Below, piece after piece: positions 1 through 9,361 of a DNA stretch of 64,000 nt. Position 1 is the stretch's first letter, and each line of letters opens with the position of its first letter. The translations under genes were made by a program, and so were the position numbers. Under the pieces are notes generated by a model that worked only from the letters and a program-made list of their open reading frames with translations, was not told where the DNA came from and ran no database searches. The stretch lies in assembly GCA_025060475.1 (NCBI GenBank), contig JANXBZ010000001.1, positions 124,001-188,000 of the forward strand, given 5' to 3'. This stretch comes from Dictyoglomus sp. (GTDB lineage: Bacteria; Dictyoglomota; Dictyoglomia; Dictyoglomales; Dictyoglomaceae).

Positions 1-1919
1 CTCAAGATGCAAGGGAGCAAATTAGATTAGGAATAGAATTCTTTCAAAAACATTTTGATAGATATCCTAAAGGCATGTGGCCTTCTGAGCAAGCAGTGAG
101 TCCTGAAATTGTTGAAATTTCTGCAGATTTAAATATTAAATGGCTAATAAGTGACGAAAAAATATTGTTTAAAAGCGTAAATAAAGAACTTATAAGAGAT
201 CCAGATGGATATATTATAGAACCCAATATACTATATAAACCCTACAAGATCAATATAAAGGGTAAATCTATATACATGATATTTAGAGATGCTTTTCTTT
301 CAGACAAGATTGGATTTGTTTATATGCACTACTCCTCTAAAGATGCGGTAATGGATTTTTATAATAGAATTCTAAATATAAAGAAAAAATTACCCTCAGA
401 TTATCCCTATCTTTTAACTATAGCTTTAGATGGGGAAAATTGCTGGGAGTATTATGATAATGATGGAAGAGATTTTTTAAGAAATCTTTATACTTTATTA
501 TCAGAAACCCATGAAATTGAAACTATAAAGGTAAGCGAGTATCTTGAAAGATTTCCTCCAAGAGACGAACTATACTATTTACATACAGGCTCTTGGATAG
601 AAGGAAATTTAACTACATGGATAGGAGAAAAAGAAGAAAATATTGCTTGGAATTACCTAAGAATAGTGAGAGATTTTATCGAAGATAAAATTAGGAAAAA
701 TCCTGAAATAAAAAATAAATTGGATTGGATTTCGTTATATGCAGGAGAAGGAAGTGATTGGTTTTGGTGGTTTGGAGATGATCAAGACTCAGGAAGAGAT
801 GAGATTTTTGATTACATATTTAGACTACATTTGAAAAATGTCTATTTATCTCTTAAAGAAGATCCACCTTCTTTTCTTAGTGTTCCTATAGTAATTAAAA
901 AACCTATATGGATTGAGAAAGAGCCCTTGATTATAACTCCTAATATTGATGGGATTATAACTAATGATGAGGAATGGAAATATTGTTCTTTGAATCTGAT
1001 AAAGGGAGATGGAAGAATTATTAAAGGAATTTATTACGCCTACGATTTGAATAATCTTTACCTAAGAATTGACTTAAGCATTTCTCCTTTAGAATTTTTT
1101 AATCAAGAATTCTATATTGATTTCTATTTCTCCCATCCCCAAGAAACTGCAAGAAATATTTATGCAAGAGAAGAAAAGAGAATTTTAGGATATCCCCTAG
1201 CTTTAAATATAAGAATAAAAAATGGGAAAGAATACGAACTGTGGAAAGCCATAGGGGAGGAAAGATGGAGATTAATTGATAGAAGAAGCAATATCAAGGT
1301 AAGGGATATACTTGAACTTGCAATACCTTTAAATTATTTTGATGCAAGAAAGGGAGAAAAAATTTGTTTTTCTTTTGCGGTCTTAAAAGAAAGAAAAATT
1401 ATAGAATTTTTCCCTAAAGAAAATGGATTTAATTTTATTATCCCTGGACTATTAGAAGAAATTATTACAAAAGTAATTAAAAATAAAGATAAAAATTTAG
1501 ATTTTAATATATACCTTACATCTTTTCTTATTCCCAATAAAATTAAACTCTATCATGCTTACTCTAAGATTATCATAACTAAAGACAAAAATCTTCCAGA
1601 AGAAGAGGAAAAACTATCTCCAGGATTAATTGTCAGAAAATACTTAACAATAGAAGATTTCTGGCTTATCCTTCAAGGAATAAGAGATTTAAGAAATTTT
1701 TCCATTGGGAATTATCAGGTAAGCTTTGGATTGAAAAAAGTCGAAAAAAGGAATGAAAAATATATTCTAATTCCAAGAGACACATTGAGATTTTTTACAT
1801 GTCTTTATTTATCTCAACAAAAAGTAGAAATCTTTAAAAAATTTTTAGAAATTTTAGGACGAGTTCCTAATGGAAAAGAAGACATCTCGTGGGGAGCTAT
1901 TGAAATTGTTGGATTATAA
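1..1919 (+). CDS. Glycoside hydrolase family 57 protein (5' partial)
   Basis: The reading frame is open from base 3, so the true start lies before the window. GH57 enzymes cleave or transfer alpha-glucans such as starch and glycogen. Visible family signatures are GMWPSE near base 75, a SDE motif about 23 residues later, ALDGENCWEYY about 90 residues further on, and GEGSDWFWWFGDD. By comparison with GH57 amylopullulanases the Glu of SDE is the probable nucleophile and the Asp of ALDGEN the probable acid/base (inference). The roughly 330 residues after the catalytic part look like a beta-rich accessory domain. Its last 50 bases overlap the next gene. The N-terminal HQP motif and any signal peptide cannot be seen. 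Exact substrate specificity is not resolvable. Confidence 0.88.
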   Translation, partial: QDAREQIRLGIEFFQKHFDRYPKGMWPSEQAVSPEIVEISADLNIKWLISDEKILFKSVNKELIRDPDGYIIEPNILYKPYKINIKGKSIYMIFRDAFLSDKIGFVYMHYSSKDAVMDFYNRILNIKKKLPSDYPYLLTIALDGENCWEYYDNDGRDFLRNLYTLLSETHEIETIKVSEYLERFPPRDELYYLHTGSWIEGNLTTWIGEKEENIAWNYLRIVRDFIEDKIRKNPEIKNKLDWISLYAGEGSDWFWWFGDDQDSGRDEIFDYIFRLHLKNVYLSLKEDPPSFLSVPIVIKKPIWIEKEPLIITPNIDGIITNDEEWKYCSLNLIKGDGRIIKGIYYAYDLNNLYLRIDLSISPLEFFNQEFYIDFYFSHPQETARNIYAREEKRILGYPLALNIRIKNGKEYELWKAIGEERWRLIDRRSNIKVRDILELAIPLNYFDARKGEKICFSFAVLKERKIIEFFPKENGFNFIIPGLLEEIITKVIKNKDKNLDFNIYLTSFLIPNKIKLYHAYSKIIITKDKNLPEEEEKLSPGLIVRKYLTIEDFWLILQGIRDLRNFSIGNYQVSFGLKKVEKRNEKYILIPRDTLRFFTCLYLSQQKVEIFKKFLEILGRVPNGKEDISWGAIEIVGL

Positions 1920-2592
1920 AAAGTACTTTGAATTTAGAAACATAAAAGAGGCTAAGAAGCTTCAAAAATTCTTAGCAAGTAAAATAATCCTTAGAGATAC
2001 ATTTGAAAAGATTGATCTTATAGGAGGAGCTGACACTTCTTATTCAGAGAAGGAAAAGAAAATATTAGGAGTTATTGTAGTATTAGATTTTAAAACTCTA
2101 AATATAGTAGAAATATCCTTTGATTTTCATAATGAAGCTTTTTCATATATTCCAACCTTCTTAAGTTTTCGAGAAGGGTTAGTAATAATAAATTCTTGGC
2201 TTAAGTTAAAAACTAAACCTGACATTCTCATAATAGATGGCCAGGGATACGCCCATCCAAGGAATTTAGGAATAGCATCTCATATTGGGGTAGTTTTAGA
2301 TATTCCCACAATTGGTTGTGCTAAAAAACCATTAATAGGAAAATTTATAGAACCAGGATTGAATAAAGGAGATTGGGAACCCATATATTATAAAAATAGG
2401 AAAATAGGAATTGTTTTAAGAACAAAAAATAATACAAAACCTCTTTTTATATCTCCTGGACACAGAATTTCTTTTGAAACTGCTATGCATATTGTTTTAA
2501 AAACCTCAATAAAATATAGACTTCCAGAACCTATAAGGCTTGCTCATCATTATAGTAAGATAGGTTGGCTAAAGTTTAAAGAAGAAAGATAA
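1870..2592 (+). CDS. nfi: Endonuclease V (deoxyinosine 3' endonuclease)
   Basis: Endonuclease V nicks DNA (or RNA) one base 3' of inosine produced by adenine deamination. The family motifs are present in order: GGADTSY with the first metal-binding Asp, YIPTFLSFRE, IIDGQGYAHPR with the second Asp and a conserved lesion-pocket region, and a C-terminal HRISFETA stretch. The ATG at 1870 gives 240 aa and overlaps the GH57 gene by 50 bp. TTG codons at 1906 or 1909 follow a GGGGAG at 1891-1896 and would give about 228 aa, closer to the usual family length, so the start is uncertain. The 3' end overlaps the convergent DUF763 gene by 24 bp. The family assignment is firm. Confidence 0.93.
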   Translation: MEKKTSRGELLKLLDYKKYFEFRNIKEAKKLQKFLASKIILRDTFEKIDLIGGADTSYSEKEKKILGVIVVLDFKTLNIVEISFDFHNEAFSYIPTFLSFREGLVIINSWLKLKTKPDILIIDGQGYAHPRNLGIASHIGVVLDIPTIGCAKKPLIGKFIEPGLNKGDWEPIYYKNRKIGIVLRTKNNTKPLFISPGHRISFETAMHIVLKTSIKYRLPEPIRLAHHYSKIGWLKFKEER

Positions 2593-3642
2593 TTTTTTTA
2601 AAGCCTCAATTTCTTCTTTTCTTCCTAACTGAGCTTTTTTAATTGCTTTTTCTAAAATATTAATAGAATTGTCGTAAACTTTTCTGTCAACAGGATAGGG
2701 ATAACCATCTTTTCCTCCATGAGCAAAGCTAAATCTTGCAGGATCTTTAAAACTTCCAGGTTTTCCATAAATCAATTCACTTATTAATGCTAAAGCCCTT
2801 AAAGTTTTTGCTCCAACACCTTCATATAATAATAATTCTTGAAAGGTCTTCGGTGGATTTTCATAGGTTTTTAAAAGAATGGATTTTAAATTTTCAGGTC
2901 TAATTTCTTTAATAGTAATAGGATGATATGAAGGAAGAATTAAAGACGTTTTTTCCCATAAAGACAAAACTGTGCTAGGATTTTCCGAAGTTAGAGAAGT
3001 AATTACTTCTTGAGCTGGTTTACTCTCTTTTGCTACTAAATTTAAGACAATTTTTTCTATTCTCTCTGAAATTATTCCTTTATGAGGATCCTCTACAAAA
3101 CTTTTAATTTCCTCTCCAAGCCAGTGATATCTTCTTGCATATCCAGTTTCTTCATTCATTCCTTGTTGTATTACACACCAATTTCCATCCTTTGTAAAAA
3201 CTAAAAGATGATGATAAAGCTGATATCCATCTTGCAAAGCATTATTGTCAATTCTCGCCACCAATCTACTTATATTTATCCATTTCTCCGCGTCAAATCC
3301 TATTTTATCAGCAATATTTCTTATTTCCTCAGGAGTTTTTAGAGCAGTCTTTCCTTTTCCTCCAACTATAAATAGTCCCAATTCTTCACATAATTCTCCT
3401 AAACCTTCCTTTAATGCTCCTCCAGTAGTAGTGGTTAGTCCTGAAGAATGCCAATCAAATCCTAATATACATCCTAAAGCTTGAAACCAATAAGGATCAG
3501 CTAACTTTCTTATAAAATCATTTATTCTTCCTTCAATAGCAAAAAGAAGTATGATTTCTCTGGAAAGCTTTTTCATTCTTTGAAAAAGCCAAGGAGGAGC
3601 TTTTCCAGAATGTAATGGAAGATCAGCAAATTTTCTTTGCAT
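2569..3642 (-). CDS. DUF763 family protein
   Basis: A 357-aa protein matching DUF763, a family shared by archaea and some thermophilic bacteria with no established function. Seen: the family N-terminus RKFADLPLHSGKAPPWL, a FDWHSSG stretch, a region with GVGAKTLRALALI that resembles a helix-hairpin-helix DNA-binding element (about residues 265-280), then FSFAHGGKDGYPYPVDR. The HhH-like element and the position opposite endonuclease V hint at a DNA-related role, but this is inference. No Shine-Dalgarno sequence precedes the ATG; a TATACT hexamer lies 9 nt upstream, suggesting a leaderless transcript. Confidence 0.85.
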   Translation of the reverse strand: MQRKFADLPLHSGKAPPWLFQRMKKLSREIILLFAIEGRINDFIRKLADPYWFQALGCILGFDWHSSGLTTTTGGALKEGLGELCEELGLFIVGGKGKTALKTPEEIRNIADKIGFDAEKWINISRLVARIDNNALQDGYQLYHHLLVFTKDGNWCVIQQGMNEETGYARRYHWLGEEIKSFVEDPHKGIISERIEKIVLNLVAKESKPAQEVITSLTSENPSTVLSLWEKTSLILPSYHPITIKEIRPENLKSILLKTYENPPKTFQELLLYEGVGAKTLRALALISELIYGKPGSFKDPARFSFAHGGKDGYPYPVDRKVYDNSINILEKAIKKAQLGRKEEIEALKKLSFFFKL

Positions 3643-3690
3643 ATTTTTTTTAGTATAATTATAACATTAAGATTTATAGAGGAGATTAAC

Positions 3691-4158
3691 ATGAAAAAAA
3701 CGGTTATATTTATTCTTTTGTTTTATATTTTTATTATATTCATAGCTAAGGGAACAAATACTCCCCAAATTCCAAATTTTCCTAAAGGGATTCTAAAAAT
3801 TTATCAGCAAAATAAAAGTTTAGAAATTCCAATCGAAATTGCAGATAGAGAAGAGCTCCATTCCTTTGGGTTAATGTTTAGAAGAAATATTCCTTGGAAC
3901 TTTGGAATGCTTTTTGTCTTTAAAGAAGATGTAAACTATGGATTTTGGATGAAAAATACATATATTCCATTAGAAATAGCTTTTATTGATTCTAATAAAA
4001 CTATATTTAATATCCAAAAGATGTATCCCTGCAATGAGAAGGAATGTAAGATTTACTACAGTCCTAAACCTTATAGATATGCCTTAGAAGTTAAGATGGG
4101 ATTCTTTAAAAAGTTTGGTTTCAAAGAAGGGGCAAAAATAGAATATTGGAAAAAATAA
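3691..4158 (+). CDS. DUF192 family secreted or membrane-anchored protein
   Basis: A 155-aa protein starting at the ATG at 3691, chosen because GAGGAG at 3679-3684 lies 6 nt upstream; the ORF is open to 3637 but has no ribosome site there. The N-terminus MKKTVIFILLFYIFIIFIA is a signal peptide or membrane anchor without a lipobox Cys. The rest carries the DUF192 signatures GLMFRRNIP, GMLFVF, FWMKNTYIPLEIAFID and a Cys-containing MYPCNEKEC segment. DUF192 proteins are small extracytoplasmic beta-barrels of unknown biochemical role. It is monocistronic between divergent DUF763 and argC. Confidence 0.85.
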   Translation: MKKTVIFILLFYIFIIFIAKGTNTPQIPNFPKGILKIYQQNKSLEIPIEIADREELHSFGLMFRRNIPWNFGMLFVFKEDVNYGFWMKNTYIPLEIAFIDSNKTIFNIQKMYPCNEKECKIYYSPKPYRYALEVKMGFFKKFGFKEGAKIEYWKK

Positions 4159-4229
4159 ATTGATTTTATCTATAATTAGGAGTAAAATTCTTAATTAATT
4201 TTCAACGTTGTTATAAGGTAAGTATAAGA

Positions 4230-5273
4230 ATGAAAGTAAAAGTAAGTGTATTAGGATCAACAGGATATACTGGAGTAGAACTTGTTAGGATTTTAAAGTC
4301 TCATCCTAAGGTGGATATTATATTCTTGACTTCTCAAAGTTATGTTGGGAAGCCCTTTTCAGAGGTTTATCCTCATTTTTACGGATTATTAGATCACATT
4401 TGTGAAGAAGAAAAAACAGAAGAAATAGTAGAGAAATCTGATTGTATATTCACAGCTCTTCCCCATGGACATGCTATGAATATTGCAAAAGAGGCATTTG
4501 AAAAAGATAAAGTTATAATAGACTTAGGAGCGGATTTTAGAATAAAAGATCCCCAAATATATGAAGAATGGTATAAAATAGAACATACAGCAAAAGAATT
4601 ATTACCTTATGCAGTTTATGGTCTCCCTGAAGTTTATAGAGATAAGATTAAAAAATCAAAAATTATTGCAAATCCTGGATGTTATCCTACAAGTATTGTT
4701 TTAGCTCTTTATCCTTTGCTAAAAGAAAACCTAATAGAAGAAGAAAATATAATCATAGACTCAAAATCTGGCGTATCTGGAGCAGGAAGATCTCTTTCCT
4801 TAAATACCCATTTCTGTGAAGTTAACGAAAATATAAAAGCCTATAATATTCTAAATCACCGCCATGTTCCTGAGATAGAACAAGAATTAAGTAATATTGC
4901 AAAAAAGGAGATAAAAATTTCTTTTACCCCCCATCTTATTCCAATTAATCGAGGAATCCTAAGTACTATTTATGGCAAATTAAAAAAGAAAGCTTCATAT
5001 GAAGAGATTCTAGAGATATACAAAAGCTTTTACAAAAATGAAAGATTTATAAGAATTCTACCTAAAGAAATATTACCTAACACGAAAAATGTTTTAGGCA
5101 CTAATTTTTGTGATATAGGTTTTGCAATAGACAAAAGAACAGATAGAATAATTATTGTTTCTGTTATAGATAATCTAATAAAAGGAGCTTCTGGACAGGC
5201 AGTACAAAATATGAACATAATATTTGGGTTTGAAGAAGATGAAGGTCTAAAAAATGTAAGTTTTTATCCGTAA
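4230..5273 (+). CDS. argC: N-acetyl-gamma-glutamyl-phosphate reductase
   Basis: Catalyses NADPH-dependent reduction of N-acetylglutamyl phosphate to the semialdehyde, third step of arginine synthesis. The 347-aa length is typical. Seen: N-terminal Rossmann signature VLGSTGYTGVELVRIL, FTALPHGHAM, and the active-site Cys in ANPGCYPTS. First gene of the argCJBD cluster. The start has a weak AAGG at 4215-4218. A possible promoter (TTGGAA, 19-nt spacer, TATAAT at 4171-4176) is poor and is not listed separately. Confidence 0.97.
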   Translation: MKVKVSVLGSTGYTGVELVRILKSHPKVDIIFLTSQSYVGKPFSEVYPHFYGLLDHICEEEKTEEIVEKSDCIFTALPHGHAMNIAKEAFEKDKVIIDLGADFRIKDPQIYEEWYKIEHTAKELLPYAVYGLPEVYRDKIKKSKIIANPGCYPTSIVLALYPLLKENLIEEENIIIDSKSGVSGAGRSLSLNTHFCEVNENIKAYNILNHRHVPEIEQELSNIAKKEIKISFTPHLIPINRGILSTIYGKLKKKASYEEILEIYKSFYKNERFIRILPKEILPNTKNVLGTNFCDIGFAIDKRTDRIIIVSVIDNLIKGASGQAVQNMNIIFGFEEDEGLKNVSFYP

Positions 5274-5288
5274 AGGAGGAACAACTCT

Positions 5289-6482
5289 TTGGAAGAGATA
5301 AAACTTCCAATAGGATTTTTAGCAAGTGGTATCCATTGCGGAATAAAGGAAAAAAGTGAAAAAAGAGATTTTGGAATAGTTTTTTCTGAAATTCCAGGAA
5401 GTTGTGCGGGAGTTTTTACCAAAAACAAGGTAAAAGCAGTACCTGTAATAATAACAATGGAAAGAGTAAAAAATGGGATAGCTCAAGCAATAGTTGCAAA
5501 CAGTGGAAGTGCTAACGCATGTACAGGAGAAAGAGGAATAAAAGATGCTTTATTAATCTCACAGAAAGTATCTAAGTTTTTAAATATTCCAGAAGAATAT
5601 ATATTACTTGCATCTACAGGAATAATTGGTAAACCTCTACCTATAGAAAAGATAGTTCCTAAAATTCCTCTTGCAATAGAGAACTTATCTTCTAAGGGAG
5701 GATTAGCTTTTCAAGAAGCTATAATGACTACAGATAAAAGACCTAAGTTTATTAATAAAACAATTTTTGTAGATAACAGAGAAATAACTTTTACAGGAAT
5801 TGCTAAAGGTTCAGGAATGATACATCCCCAGCTTGCTACTATGCTTTCATTTATCCTTACAGATATATCAATTTCCTCTTTCCTTCTTGATAAAGCATTG
5901 AAGGAAGTTGTAGAGGAAACTTTTAATATGATTAGTGTAGATAGAGATACTAGCACTAATGATACTGTTTTAATTATTGCAAATGGAAAAGCTAAAAATA
6001 ATGAGATTATAGATGAAAATGAAAATTATGAAATATTTAAAAATACATTAAAGGAAGTTTGTATCTATTTAGCAAAAGAAATTGCAAAAGATGGGGAAGG
6101 AGCAACAAAACTCATTGAAGTCGAGGTTATAAATGCATCAACAAAAGAATCTGCTAGAGCTCTTGCAAAATCTGTAGTATCGTCTAATTTAGTAAAGTGC
6201 GCTATATATGGACAAGATGCAAATTGGGGAAGAATTCTTTGTGCTCTTGGATATGCAGATTCTGACTTTGATCCATTTAAAGTGGATATTTATATTGGAG
6301 AGATTTTGATTGTAAAAAATGGAAACGGAATAGATTTTGAGGAAAAAGAAGTTTCAAATTTGTTATCAAGAAATTTTGTAAAAATAAAAATAGATTTAAA
6401 ATCTGGCGATTATTGCGCTACTGCCTGGGGTTGTGATCTTACCGAAGAGTATATAAGGATAAATGCTAAATATAGAACATAG
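5289..6482 (+). CDS. argJ: Glutamate N-acetyltransferase / amino-acid acetyltransferase
   Basis: ArgJ transfers acetyl from N-acetylornithine to glutamate, recycling the acetyl group; bifunctional versions also use acetyl-CoA and replace ArgA. 397 aa. The autocleavage site is visible as KGSGMIHPQLATML, where the Thr after Ala becomes the N-terminal nucleophile of the beta chain; C-terminal DANWGRILCALGYA is also conserved. It starts with TTG at 5289, 9-10 nt after a strong AAGGAGG at 5273-5279. It lies 15 bp after argC and 11 bp before argB. No argA was found in the window, consistent with, but not proof of, a bifunctional enzyme. Confidence 0.96.
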   Translation: MEEIKLPIGFLASGIHCGIKEKSEKRDFGIVFSEIPGSCAGVFTKNKVKAVPVIITMERVKNGIAQAIVANSGSANACTGERGIKDALLISQKVSKFLNIPEEYILLASTGIIGKPLPIEKIVPKIPLAIENLSSKGGLAFQEAIMTTDKRPKFINKTIFVDNREITFTGIAKGSGMIHPQLATMLSFILTDISISSFLLDKALKEVVEETFNMISVDRDTSTNDTVLIIANGKAKNNEIIDENENYEIFKNTLKEVCIYLAKEIAKDGEGATKLIEVEVINASTKESARALAKSVVSSNLVKCAIYGQDANWGRILCALGYADSDFDPFKVDIYIGEILIVKNGNGIDFEEKEVSNLLSRNFVKIKIDLKSGDYCATAWGCDLTEEYIRINAKYRT

Positions 6483-6493
6483 GAGAATGAAAA

Positions 6494-7387
6494 ATGATTC
6501 CTGAAGATGTTAAGGAAAGAGCAAAAATTTTAATTACAGCGCTTCCATATATCAAAAAATTTTATGGAAAAATAGTAGTCATAAAATATGGTGGACATGC
6601 CATGATAAATAATGAACTTAAGAAAGCAATTCTTTCTGATATTGTGCTCATGAAATTTATTGGAATAAATCCCGTAATAGTCCATGGAGGAGGACCAGAA
6701 ATAACAGATTTATCAAAAAAATTAGGATTAAAACCTGAATTTGTAGGAGGCTTAAGAGTAACAGATAAGGAAACTATGGAAATAGTTTCTATGGTTCTTG
6801 CAGGAAAAATTAATAAAGAAATTGTAAGTATAATAAATCAAATAGGTGGAAAGGCTTGCGGTATTTCAGGAATTGATGGTTTATTGTTTAATACTGTAAA
6901 AAAAATGGGAAGAATACTAAACTCCAAGGGGTCTATAGAGAATGTAGACTTAGGATATGTGGGAGAAATTAAAAATGTGAATCCTGAGATTGTTCTTCTT
7001 CTTATTAAAGAAGGTTACATACCTGTCATTGCACCATTAGGAATTGGAGAGGATGGAGAAATTTATAATATAAATGCAGATACAGCATCTGGAGAGTTGG
7101 CAGTTTCTTTGAAGGCTGAAAAACTTATTCTTTTAACAGATGTAGAAGGAGTTTTAAAGGACAAAGAAGATAGAAAATCTTTAATATCTTTAATAAGAAT
7201 AGAAGAAGCAAAAAGACTAATTGAAGATGGAACTGTAGAAGGAGGAATGATACCAAAAATAGAATGTTGTATAAATGCAGTAAAAAGTGGTGTAACCTCT
7301 GCTCACATAATAGACGGAAGAGTTCCCCATTCATTACTCTTGGAAATATTTACCGACGAAGGAATTGGTACTATGATAGTTCCATAG
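6494..7387 (+). CDS. argB: Acetylglutamate kinase
   Basis: Phosphorylates N-acetylglutamate with ATP, the second step of the pathway and usually the arginine-inhibited one. 297 aa, a typical length. Amino-acid-kinase fold signatures: VIKYGGHAM near residue 30, VIVHGGGPEI near residue 60, NINADTASGELA, and C-terminal GGMIPKIECCINAVKSGV. The N-terminal helix before the first strand (about 20 residues) is of the kind found in arginine-sensitive hexameric enzymes, so feedback inhibition is plausible (inference). Third gene of argCJBD. Confidence 0.97.
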   Translation: MIPEDVKERAKILITALPYIKKFYGKIVVIKYGGHAMINNELKKAILSDIVLMKFIGINPVIVHGGGPEITDLSKKLGLKPEFVGGLRVTDKETMEIVSMVLAGKINKEIVSIINQIGGKACGISGIDGLLFNTVKKMGRILNSKGSIENVDLGYVGEIKNVNPEIVLLLIKEGYIPVIAPLGIGEDGEIYNINADTASGELAVSLKAEKLILLTDVEGVLKDKEDRKSLISLIRIEEAKRLIEDGTVEGGMIPKIECCINAVKSGVTSAHIIDGRVPHSLLLEIFTDEGIGTMIVP

Positions 7388-7400
7388 AGGAGGAAAAGAT

Positions 7401-8591
7401 ATGAATACAAAAGAAATCATAGAACTTACTCAAAAATATGTGATGAACACCTATAACAGACTACCTATAGCAATTGTAAGAGGAAAAGGAGCAAAGGTTT
7501 GGGATGCTGAAGGTAATGAATATCTCGATTTTGTAGCAGGTATAGCAGTATGTTCCCTAGGACATTGTAATGACGAGCTTATATCTGCAATAATATCTCA
7601 AACCCAAAAGCTTATGCATATTTCAAATTTGTATTATATAGAACCACAAGGAGAACTTGCAAAAATTATAGTTGAGAACTCCTGTGGAGATAAAGTATTT
7701 TTCTGTAATAGTGGTGCTGAAGCCAATGAAGCTGCAATAAAACTTGCAAGGAAATATGGTAAACTTCATGGAGGAGAAGATAAGTACGAGATAATATCCG
7801 CCTATAGGTCTTTTCATGGAAGAACTTTAGCTACCATTACAGCCACAGGTCAACCGAAGTATCAAAGGGGTTTTGAACCTCTTCCTCAAGGATTTAAATA
7901 TATTACTTTTAATGACATTTCTGCTCTCTATGAAAATATAAATGAAAAAACATGTGCTGTAATACTAGAACCTATTCAAGGAGAAGGAGGAATATATGTA
8001 GCAGAAAAGGAATTTTTAAGAACTGCAAGGGAACTTTGTGATAAATATAATGCTCTTTTAATTTTTGATGAAGTACAATGCGGAATCGGAAGAACAGGAA
8101 AGTTCTTAGCTTATCAACATTTCGATATTGAACCTGATATTATTACCTTAGCAAAAGCCTTAGGAGGAGGTTTTCCTATTGGTGCTATGGTTGCAAATAA
8201 AAAATGTTCTAACACATTTTCTCCTGGAGATCATGCATCCACCTTTGGAGGGAATCCATTAGCCTGTTCTGCAGGAATTGCAACCCTAAATTATATCTTC
8301 AAAAATGGAATTCTTGAACATGTGGAAAGTATTGGAAACTATCTTAAAGAAAAATTAATAGAACTTACTAATAAATTTACATTTATAAAAGAAGTAAGAG
8401 GCTTAGGTCTCATGTTAGGAATGGAGCTTTCTATTGATGGAAGAAAAATTGTAGAAAGATGCCAAAGAAATGGATTATTAATAAATTGTGTAGGAGAAAA
8501 TATATTAAGATTTTTACCTCCTTTAATAATTACTAAACTTGAAGTAGACGAAGCAATAAGAATTCTTGAAAAAGTATTTAGTGAGATTTAG
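7401..8591 (+). CDS. argD: Acetylornithine aminotransferase
   Basis: Class III PLP-dependent aminotransferase converting N-acetylglutamate semialdehyde to N-acetylornithine. 396 aa. Seen: FCNSGAEANEAAIKLARK, SFHGRTLATITATGQ, PIQGEGGIYVA, FDEVQCGIGRTG, and the PLP Lys in ITLAKALGGGFPIGA. A strong AGGAGG precedes the ATG. Last gene of argCJBD; its TAG stop overlaps the convergent stop of the S4-domain gene by 4 bp, so the operon has no room for a conventional terminator before the opposing gene. Succinyldiaminopimelate activity is possible in this family, but the operon points to arginine. Confidence 0.96.
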   Translation: MNTKEIIELTQKYVMNTYNRLPIAIVRGKGAKVWDAEGNEYLDFVAGIAVCSLGHCNDELISAIISQTQKLMHISNLYYIEPQGELAKIIVENSCGDKVFFCNSGAEANEAAIKLARKYGKLHGGEDKYEIISAYRSFHGRTLATITATGQPKYQRGFEPLPQGFKYITFNDISALYENINEKTCAVILEPIQGEGGIYVAEKEFLRTARELCDKYNALLIFDEVQCGIGRTGKFLAYQHFDIEPDIITLAKALGGGFPIGAMVANKKCSNTFSPGDHASTFGGNPLACSAGIATLNYIFKNGILEHVESIGNYLKEKLIELTNKFTFIKEVRGLGLMLGMELSIDGRKIVERCQRNGLLINCVGENILRFLPPLIITKLEVDEAIRILEKVFSEI

Positions 8592-9358
8592 TATTTTTCA
8601 ATTTCAATTTGGAATTTCCCTTTGCTAGTTTTTTTTAAAGTTCTTATCTTAAAATATCCCAAATTTTTAACAGAAACTAAATCTTGCTCTTTTATTTCAT
8701 AGTAAGGATAAGTAACATTTTTATTATTTACTGTAACCGCACCATTTTTTATAATTTCTTGCACCCGAGTACGTGAAATATTAAAAGCAAAACTCACTAT
8801 TGCATCAAGCCTCAAAGAAGCCTCTACAGTTTTTAAAATCTTCACACTCTTTTTTGGAATCAAATTATTTAAAGATAAAAAATAAAATTCTATATTTAAA
8901 TCTCTTAAAACATTCTCTAAATTTTTCTCAATTTCCTTTTCACATATAAATTGTATTTTACTTTCTAAAATCCAAATATCTCCTAGTTTTTTTTCATCAA
9001 TTCCTTTTTGAGTTAAATTTTTCTTTATATAAAATGGAGAAATTTTTTCTTTTGATATGAGCTCTATACCTAAGAAATATTTTTCTAAATCAATATAATC
9101 TAACAAGTCTTTATTGTCTGTTATAAAACCTCTTTTCCTCTCACAAAGAGGAATTCCTCCTTCTAATCTAACAAATAAATTTTTAAATAAATAGCTTACC
9201 TCCTGAAAATAATGTTGTTCATATGGATTAAGGAAGTCTGTCACAAATAATCCTCCTTTATAACTCACTTTCTGGAAAACCAAGTAAAGATCTTGTATGA
9301 ACTTTTTCATTTCTTCTTCATAAGCGTTTCGAAGAATTTCATTGATACCTTTCATCAT
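8588..9358 (-). CDS. YlmH-like S4 RNA-binding domain protein
   Basis: A 256-aa protein with an N-terminal YlmH-type domain (VTDFLNPYEQHYFQ and LEGGIPLCERKRGF near residues 40-85) and a C-terminal S4 RNA-binding domain from about residue 183 (LRLDAIVSFAFNISRTRVQE, then NGAVTVNNK). YlmH relatives in Firmicutes lie in the division gene cluster and have been linked to ribosome quality control; here the context is different, next to argD and an MFS gene. The start is one of two adjacent ATGs (9358 or 9355), after a GGGAGA about 11-14 nt upstream. The family call is good; the function in this organism is inferred only. Confidence 0.8.
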   Translation of the reverse strand: MMKGINEILRNAYEEEMKKFIQDLYLVFQKVSYKGGLFVTDFLNPYEQHYFQEVSYLFKNLFVRLEGGIPLCERKRGFITDNKDLLDYIDLEKYFLGIELISKEKISPFYIKKNLTQKGIDEKKLGDIWILESKIQFICEKEIEKNLENVLRDLNIEFYFLSLNNLIPKKSVKILKTVEASLRLDAIVSFAFNISRTRVQEIIKNGAVTVNNKNVTYPYYEIKEQDLVSVKNLGYFKIRTLKKTSKGKFQIEIEKY

Positions 9359-9361
9359 GGA

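Noticed and set aside
3637-3690. An N-terminal extension of the DUF192 protein from the ATG at 3637.
   Set aside because: The ATG at 3691 has a GAGGAG ribosome site and begins a clean signal peptide.
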